Origin: Arachis hypogaea
Taxonomy: Eukaryota > Streptophyta > Magnoliopsida > Fabales > Fabaceae
Length of the DNA stretch: 64,000 nucleotides
Direction: 5' to 3'
NCBI RefSeq assembly: GCF_003086295.3
Contig: NC_092054.1
Span: 58,939,546-59,003,545 of the forward strand
Below, piece after piece: positions 57,501 through 64,000 of this stretch. A program made the translations under genes and the position numbers. Numbering within the stretch: position 1 is the stretch's first letter; every line of letters starts with the position of its first letter. Under the pieces are notes generated by a model. The model had not been told where the DNA came from, searched no databases, and saw only the letters and a program-made list of their open reading frames with translations.

Positions 57501-57859
57501 TAATGCCTAAATCTTCTTCTTCCAACAGCAATGACAAAGAGGAAAACAAAACTGAACACCAACTTGTTATGCCGCTGCATTTGCTGACAAAAACTTTGAA
57601 AGCAAGCAACAATAACAATGTGATTCATTTGAAACCCTTTACCAATAACTTGAACTGTGATGCCACTACTAACCATCTTCCTCACTGCAACAAGAGCATC
57701 CCCGATCTGGATGCCCAAAGGGCCCAGAATCGCGAGGCGATGGAATCACTTCGTGAAGAAGAAGGTATGGTTAATGCTAAGAACTTTTTTTCTGGTACAT
57801 TGCTTCCTCACTCGCTTCATAGAACAGTTTCCCTTCCAGTTGATGCTGTTGATGTATAA
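54520..57859 (+). CDS. WNK (with-no-lysine) protein kinase, closest in style to Arabidopsis WNK4
   Basis: Seven coding exons join in frame: 54520-54603, 54727-54764, 55003-55230, 55462-55682, 55982-56139, 56232-56670 and 56751-57859, giving 758 codons. All introns are GT-AG. The kinase domain covers residues about 29-281: Gly loop [10 protein letters not shown] with the WNK-specific catalytic Lys39 in the loop, EVAWNQVK with Asn56 where other kinases have Lys, HRDLKCDN (Asp155), GDLGLA (Asp174) and GTPEFMAPE. An OSR1_C-type domain (PF2-like, residues about 376-442, [13 protein letters not shown]...[11 protein letters not shown]) follows, and a coiled-coil stretch lies near 610-640. Acidic DDDDEE precedes the OSR1_C domain. 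WNKs are soluble Ser/Thr kinases acting in ion, osmotic, flowering and clock-related signalling. No damage seen; the only undisturbed host gene here. Confidence 0.95.
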
Positions 57860-59347
57860 TTTTCTTGAGGCACTTATTGGATTCTTTTGTAGATTATAAA
57901 ATATATAGAGGCTATCCTGATTTCTACTACTTTTTTTCTTTACCTGCACATATAATTTAATGCTTGTTACAAGAGAAATTCAAGAATCACAATTATGAAT
58001 ACTTCTGGAATATACAAAGCATGCAATCAGTTAAGAATTATTAGATAATTTGACATATTTGACTAAGTTTTAATTTAATACTTTTCCAATTTACCGACAA
58101 CAAAACCAGAAAACTGCTACCCTTAGCACTACACTGTACGGTTTAATTTATTGGTAAAAAAAGAAAAAAAAAAAAAGAATCCGATTTTGGTGACGGATGG
58201 TACTTGTTTGCCAAATTGTTAATTGAGACATACAAGATATCTATCTATATCAAGTGTAATCAATGTTTGGTAGGGTCTAATGTTTATTTTTATTTCCAAG
58301 TTTCTTTCTTATATTTCTATAGGTTATAGAAACAAGTTGGAATGATACCAATACGCGTGAAATTGGTTGTTTTTGTTTGTTTGTCTTTCCGAAAATTGAT
58401 TTCAATAATTGAGTTTTATTGTGGCAACTTGGTCAAATTGCTGAAAGAACAATCCTTAAAACTGTAATAATAATGTGCGTGTGGATATGCGGTATATATA
58501 TATTTTTTCAACCATCGGTTGCGTCAGCGACATTTGATTAAGCAAGCCTTTCAAACGTTCATTCAACATGTTAAATGAACATCAGAAAGTGACTACTCTA
58601 TATAAATATATATTTACTATTTATAAAAATACTTAGTTATGTTGTAAAATATTTTATTATTTTAGTGGTTAATGTTTTATTAAAAAGATATGTATAATAA
58701 TTGTACATAAATACATTACATATTTGATTTATTTAATGGTTGATATTTTGTTGAAAAAAATATGAAATAATATTTATAAATATATAAATATGTGTGATAG
58801 ATTTTTAATATCTCAAAAATAATTTTTTATTATAATCTTGCAGTCACAAATATTTCCTATAACTTTTTTTTTTCGGTTTTTTATGGTATTTGGACTAATT
58901 GGTTCACGGATTTGAGCTTCAATTTAAGATTTGTGGTTAGTTAATAAATTGTTTTATATACAAATCTGTATTTAAATTTTGATATTTACTTAAACGAAAA
59001 AATGTACTGACTATTCGATAAATTCAAATTAGTTTGTGGTTAATATCTCCTATAACTAACAATTACGAGTATGTTTCAATAATTGTGTGTTTGTGCAAAT
59101 ATAAAAATTATCATTCTTAAAAACACACAATTACCTAATTATTGATTGTAGAAAATATTGTATTTGTCGAATTAATATTACCCTGATTATACCAGCCAAA
59201 ATTTTAGTCAAAATTCGAATGCTGATATGTTATATATGTGCCCAAAAGTCCCGTGTGGCTCTTTACAACCTGATCAAACTAAGTTGGTAGTTTATTGCAT
59301 TGGTTACATAATGATCATTTATGTTTTCACGTTAATATTGGGTTCCC

Positions 59348-59399
<52 letters not shown>

Positions 59400-59683
59400 T
59401 CTGCATGATAATGATGAATGATTTGCTAAGGCCACAAGGGATGGGGCAGAAGGTACGTTGACAAGGCAGTCAATAATTGTTAGTTTTTTTTTTCCGGTAC
59501 ACAATAATTGCTAGCTTTAGGACGATAATAATAATAGCCATAAATTATTTATTTGGCATGTCAGTTCTGAACCTGAATGAGGAGTTGGCGAATGAGATCG
59601 ATGGCTTCTGAACCTCTTTTTTGGTGTGCTTCATCTCACGTACACCTCACTTTACTTTATCTTCCTTAATCATGCATGATAGG
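57860..59683. other. AT-rich intergenic region downstream of the WNK gene
   Basis: No gene or RNA gene seen. It holds the WNK 3' leader region, weak direct repeats near 58650-58800 (TTTAGTGGTTAATGTTTTATT and a diverged copy) and an (AAT)n run at 59350-59399. Confidence 0.5.
59350..59399. repeat. (AAT)n microsatellite
   Basis: About 16 uninterrupted AAT units. Confidence 0.95.
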
Positions 59684-62600
59684 TTTTTTTTTTTTTTGGT
59701 CATGGGCTTTAGCCCTACAATGACTTAACCCGCCTAGAAAACCCAACCCACCCAAACACTCAAGATGCTATCCAAGTCCCAACCAAAATGAAGCAAATCA
59801 CGTTCTTCTTCCTCAGAGCTACCAAATTGAAAGACAATCTCCATGGATGCCTGACTTTCCCTTCCTCCTATCTAAATTGGCGACGGCTTCGTGCCCAAAC
59901 AACAATTTGAATGCCGATCCTTTTCTAATACCATCTTCGTCCTCAGAGGGTTGTTCAGCGCCGTCTTCCTCAGTCGCAGGATCGTCTCCTTCGTCAACCT
60001 GGTATCAATTGCCACTGCCGCCTTCAATTATATGGCACATTGTTCCTCTTTTATTAAAGCTTAGTTCTTTGTTGATCCTCAAATTTTACTCAAATTGAAT
60101 TTCGCTTCTGATGATACTGTGAATGTTTGCAGGTGGTTGAGTGCTCCAGTTATAGTGCAATGTCCCTATTTCTGCTGCCTTGGCTATTTCATGGGCGAGG
60201 AGATTCCCGTTTCTAGGAGTCCAAGTTAATCCCTTTTCCGGTAATTGTTCCATTAGCATATCAATGTCCTGAATAATTGCTGAAATTTTCTCTATTGAAC
60301 CCTTTGATTTAATTGCTTGTATGAGTTTCAAATTATCAGATTCTATTAGAGTCTTTCCCATCTGCAGATTATTAACTATGATTATGGCTTGTCTAACTGC
60401 TGTTGCTTCTGCTGCGATACTTGAATTTGCTTGAATTTTTCCTGTAAAGCCTAATACAATTCTTCCTCGGTTATCCCTGACTACCACAGATATTGCACCA
60501 GAACCCTTTTCTTTCTTGAATGCTGCATCGACGTTTGCCTTCAGCCAACCAGTTGGAGGAGGTCTCCATCTTACCAGGTTTGTTCTGTTCTCTTTTTCTC
60601 TAATCATCGTTCCTGCTTGTTTTTCTCTTAGTCTCCAGTAAACATTTTTCATAATATTTGCTTTTTTTATTGTCCACATTGGATTTATTTCTAGATGTTG
60701 AAAAAGTTTGTCGTTTCTGGTCTTCCATATTTCCCACATCAAGAACCCAAAATTACTGATTCTCTTCTCTTGTTCTTCACCTCCTGCTACTCTTATTTTT
60801 CTTATATTTTCCAATAACCAATTCCCAATAGATGTGACTGTCTCTCTAGTTGGAATACTTTGACATTCAGCCCCAAACCATGTAGCTCTTACCCAATCGC
60901 ATAGTAAGAAAGCGTGTTCCACTGTTTCCATTTCTTTAGAACAAACTTGGCAAATTGGATTTTGTATTATCTTTCTCTTATACAGATTGTGACCCACTGG
61001 TAATATATCCTGGCTTGCTCTCCATAGCAGCATTCTGATTTTTGGTGGGACATCCATTTTCCATATTTCTTTCCATAGGTCCCTTCTATCTTCACTTGTT
61101 GACGGATTTTCTTGGTTCAATTCTTGACTTGCCGTTTTAGCCACATGGTATCCCGTCCTGACTGTGTAACTCCCATCCTCTTTCCATGGCCAATACAAGC
61201 AATCAATTTTGTTCACGACACTAATAGGGGTCTTTAAAATTGCTGTGCTGATCTCGTGGGGAAACATTCCTACAATTTTCCTTTCATTCCATCCCTCTCC
61301 CTCCATAATCAGATCGCTAACTTTGGTCTCATCAATACTTTCTGCATTCAGAGCCTTGTTCTTTCCGGCAATCCAATTGTCTTTCCAAATGTATACTTTT
61401 GACCCATCTCCTATGCTCTACTTGCCTCTTGCTCTAAGAAGTTCTCTTCCATGCAAAATGCTTCTCCAAACCCATGATGATCCTTTTTCTTTTTTTGCTG
61501 TCCAGAAATTGCCTTCTGGAAAGTATAGCGATCTTAGAATTTGGACCCAAATCAAATTCGGGTTTTTGACAGCTCTCCAAGCTTGTTTTGCAAGAAAAGC
61601 AGTGTTTTGTGATTCCAGATCCTTGAAACCCAACCCCCCCATCCAACTTACCCTTAGTAATGGATTCCCACTTTTTCCAATGGATACCTCGGTCTCTTCC
61701 TGATGCTGCCCACCAGAATTGTGCCACCTTAGCGCATATTCTTCTGCAAAATTGTTTTGGAAACTTTATGACGTTCATAGCGTATGATGGTACTGCTTGA
61801 ATTACCGCTTTGATTAGAGTTTCCTTACCCGCTTGATTTAATAGCTTCTCCTTCCATCCTTCTAATTTATGCATTATTTTCTCTTTAATCCATGCTAAAG
61901 CCTTGGTTTGAGATCTTCCCCAAGTAGCTGGAAGACCAAGGTACTTTCCAGGTGTCTCCCACGATGCCATGCCTAGTATCTCCTCAATATCAACCCTTTT
62001 CTGAATTGATACATGACTCCCAAAGGTGATACCCGACTTATTCAGATTTATCCTCTGTCCAGACACCTCTGTGTATTCATTCAGCACTGAAATAATTTGA
62101 TATGCTTCTTCCTCTTTAGCTTCTGCAAAAATAATACAGTCGTCTGCAAACAAAAGATGAGTAATTGTAGGGGCTGTAGGAGCAATCTTTAATCCAGAGA
62201 TGTTGCCTTCATTCTGTGCTTCCTGCATCAAAATAGTAAAAACTTCAGCTGCCAAAATGAATAGGTAGGGAGACAAAGGATCACCCTGTCTTAGGCCTCT
62301 TTGCGGCTTGATTTTTTTGGACAACTCGCCATTGACCTTAAATCTGTAATTGGCACTTCTCACACATTTCATCACTAATTCCACCCATCTTTCATTAAAA
62401 CCAAACTTCTTTAATACATTCTCAAGAAAATCCCATTCTAATCTATCATACGCTTTATTCATGTCTAACTTGATTGCCATGTTATTAGATCCTCTTCTTC
62501 CCTTTCTGTTCAGGCTATGATATATCTCTTGCACGATCACCACGTTATCTTGTATCAATCTCCCTCCTACAAATGCACTTTGAATTGGTGAAATTATGTC

Positions 62601-64000
62601 CTCCATTAGTCCTTTCAGCCTCACCACTAAAATCCTTGATATAATCTTATATATGAAATTACAACAACTAATGGGTCTTAGCTGGTTAAGCCCTTCTGGA
62701 TTTTTAATTTTCGGGATCAAGACCACTGTGGTTTCACTAATATATTCCGGCAGTAGTCCACTTCTGAAAAATTCTTTGACAACCTCACATACCTCCTTCT
62801 TGATTACCTCCCAATATTTCTGATAGAATAACCCGTTTAAGCCATCTGGCCCTAGGGCTTTGAGACTCCCCATGCTGAAAACTGCATTCCTTATCTCATC
62901 GTCTGATACTTCAGAAATCAACCCTCTGTTCATTTCTTCCGTGACCCTCACTGGAATCTTACTTAGGGTATTGTCATACCTTTGTCTTGTAGTCAAAGTG
63001 AACAATGCTTCAAAATGTTCTTCAATGTGCCTCATTATTTCTTCCCTTTCCTCCAACCAATAACCTGCTTCATTTTTCAATCTTTCAATGCGGTTTCTCT
63101 CTCTTCTCTGTATGGTTGTTGCATGAAAGAAGGATGTGTTTTTATCGCCCCACTTCAACCATTTCAATCTGGATCTCTGGCCCCAAAATTTCTCCTCCTG
63201 CTTCCATAATGCTGTTATTTTCTCCTTTAAAACTTGTACCCGATTCTGCTTCTCTTCAGTGAAATCTGAATCTTGTAACTTTTTTAACTCTTCTTTCAAC
63301 CTATTTATTTCCTTATCTGCCCGTTTAAATGTAGATTTACTCCACTTTTTCAGTTCTTCCTTGCAATTGTTCATCCTCCTTGTTATCCTTGTCCATTCGC
63401 AGCTCTGTGAGACCTCTTTCTCCCATCCCTTCTTAACAATTTTTTCACATTCCTCATTGTCAGCCTAAAATGCCTCAAATTTAAAGCTTTTTCTTATCCT
63501 ATATACTGATTTTAGCTCCAAGATTAACAGGCTATGATCCGAGCTTATAGCAGGCATAGTTGTAAGTGAAGCATTCTCAAACAAAAGTCTCCATTCCCAA
63601 TTAACTAATGCCCTATCAATCCTTTCTCTAGTTACAAACCCATTTCTTGGATTACTAAACCAAGTAAATCTACCCCCTTTGAGATCTAAATCCATGAGAA
63701 AGTTAAAATCAACAAAGCTTCTGAACTCTCTTACTTGGCTATGTGGCTTTGGGTGTAAACCCATCTTCTCCTCTTGAGTCAAAACGTCATTAAAATCGCC
63801 TATAAAGAGTTGAGGTTCAACCTTGTTATAATTGGTTGCTGTGATTTCCTTCCATTGCTCTCTCCTCCTGCCAAAATTAGGATTACCATAAATAAAATTA
63901 CATACCCATGTATTTCCTTTTTTATCAACAATACGGGCTTTTATGTAGCTATCACACCAAAAGTAAACATCAACGTTATATATATTATTCCAAAAGAGAC
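59684..64000 (-). mobile_element. LINE-B, young non-LTR retrotransposon, 5' end beyond the window
   Basis: On the plus strand a run of 14 T (59684-59697) is the poly-A tail of a minus-strand LINE. Its 3' leader runs to 60085 and its ORF2 from 60086 to the right edge. The 5' end, and therefore the length and the second target duplication, are outside the window. The state of the ORF (two stops, one frameshift) and the surviving tail suggest it is much younger than LINE-A. Confidence 0.9.
60086..64000 (-). pseudogene. LINE-B ORF2: endonuclease, reverse transcriptase, zf-RVT, RNase H (nearly intact)
   Basis: Read right to left. The endonuclease is open from the edge to 63468 (FIGDFNDV, GGRFTWFSN, SSDHSLL), with a TAG at 63465-63467 where Trp is expected after FEAF. 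A long RT frame (about 63464-61640) has LIPKIKNPEGLNQLRPISCC, AFVGGRLIQDN, KLDMNKAYDRLEW, RQGDPLSPYLF and the catalytic LLFADDCIIFAEA. A frameshift falls in a run of seven C at about 61636-61642. The frame then carries a TAG at 61418-61420 (after RARGK) and runs open to 60086 with zf-RVT (CQVCSKEMETVEHAFLLC) and RVT_3 RNase H (VDAAFKKEKGSG, EATAVRQAI, ESDNLKLI). ORF2 nicks target DNA and copies its RNA there. The lesions would abolish function. Confidence 0.92.

Noticed and set aside
59847..60098. 83-codon plus-strand frame near the LINE-B 3' end
   Set aside because: Lies in the 3' leader of the minus-strand LINE, no conserved feature.
62596..63468. Several plus-strand frames over the LINE-B RT
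   Set aside because: Complement of the RT coding strand; hydrophobic Ser/Leu-rich shadows.
1..64000. tRNA or rRNA genes
   Set aside because: I looked for tRNA-like B-box words and rRNA signatures and saw only LTR primer sites, which are short tRNA complements. A covariance-model scan would be needed to exclude a tRNA fully.

Overview
This is plant nuclear DNA, very probably from a legume and most likely peanut (Arachis). The evidence is large, AT-rich, intron-bearing repeats; LTR families starting TGATAAACC; a FAR1-type MULE whose introns are full of GGGTGTAT; and one conserved intron-containing plant kinase gene. The genus is inferred from remembered repeat style, not from a search. Almost all of the window is transposable elements. 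I found one convincing host gene, a WNK-family protein kinase at 54520-57859 (+).

Left third (1-28.8 kb): a nest of insertions. An old minus-strand LINE (LINE-A, 1-386 plus 23634-26888) was split by a Ty3/gypsy chromovirus with 3.5-kb LTRs (387-23633, target duplication GTAAG). That element was itself hit twice: by an element now reduced to a solo LTR (5967-7534, duplication AGTGT) inside its reverse transcriptase region, and by a complete non-autonomous Athila/Tat-like element (9194-19046, duplication GTGAC) inside its integrase catalytic core. A third TGATAAAC-type element (26889 to about 28.8 kb) entered the LINE-A endonuclease region and has lost its right half.

Middle (28.8-49.4 kb): DNA transposons. 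There is a small MITE, a recent 425-bp tandem duplication that copied the end of a hAT element, that 6-kb hAT element with a broken transposase, a 1.46-kb non-autonomous hAT-like element with a perfect 8-bp duplication (37490-38951), and a 10.1-kb Mutator-like element (39286-49432) with a perfect 9-bp duplication. The MULE carries two convergent multi-exon genes: an Ulp1/C48 SUMO-protease-like gene (+) and a FAR1-type MURA transposase (-). The transposase can be followed through five exons with no frameshift. It has three in-frame stops and an Asn where the family has a catalytic Asp. A GGGTGTAT motif fills the introns of both genes, always in the sense orientation of the host gene, so its polarity flips where the genes meet.

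Right third (49.4-64 kb): two old foldback-like inverted-repeat elements (49690-52790 and 52840-53850), the WNK gene (seven coding exons, 758 codons), an AT-rich spacer, and a younger minus-strand LINE (LINE-B) with a 14-nt poly-A tail. LINE-B has only two stops and one frameshift in the visible part and runs off the right edge.

The host gene is thus a small island with LINE-B downstream and hairpin-forming repeats upstream. Exon joins come from reading GT-AG borders and protein continuity. Family names come from motifs, not searches.
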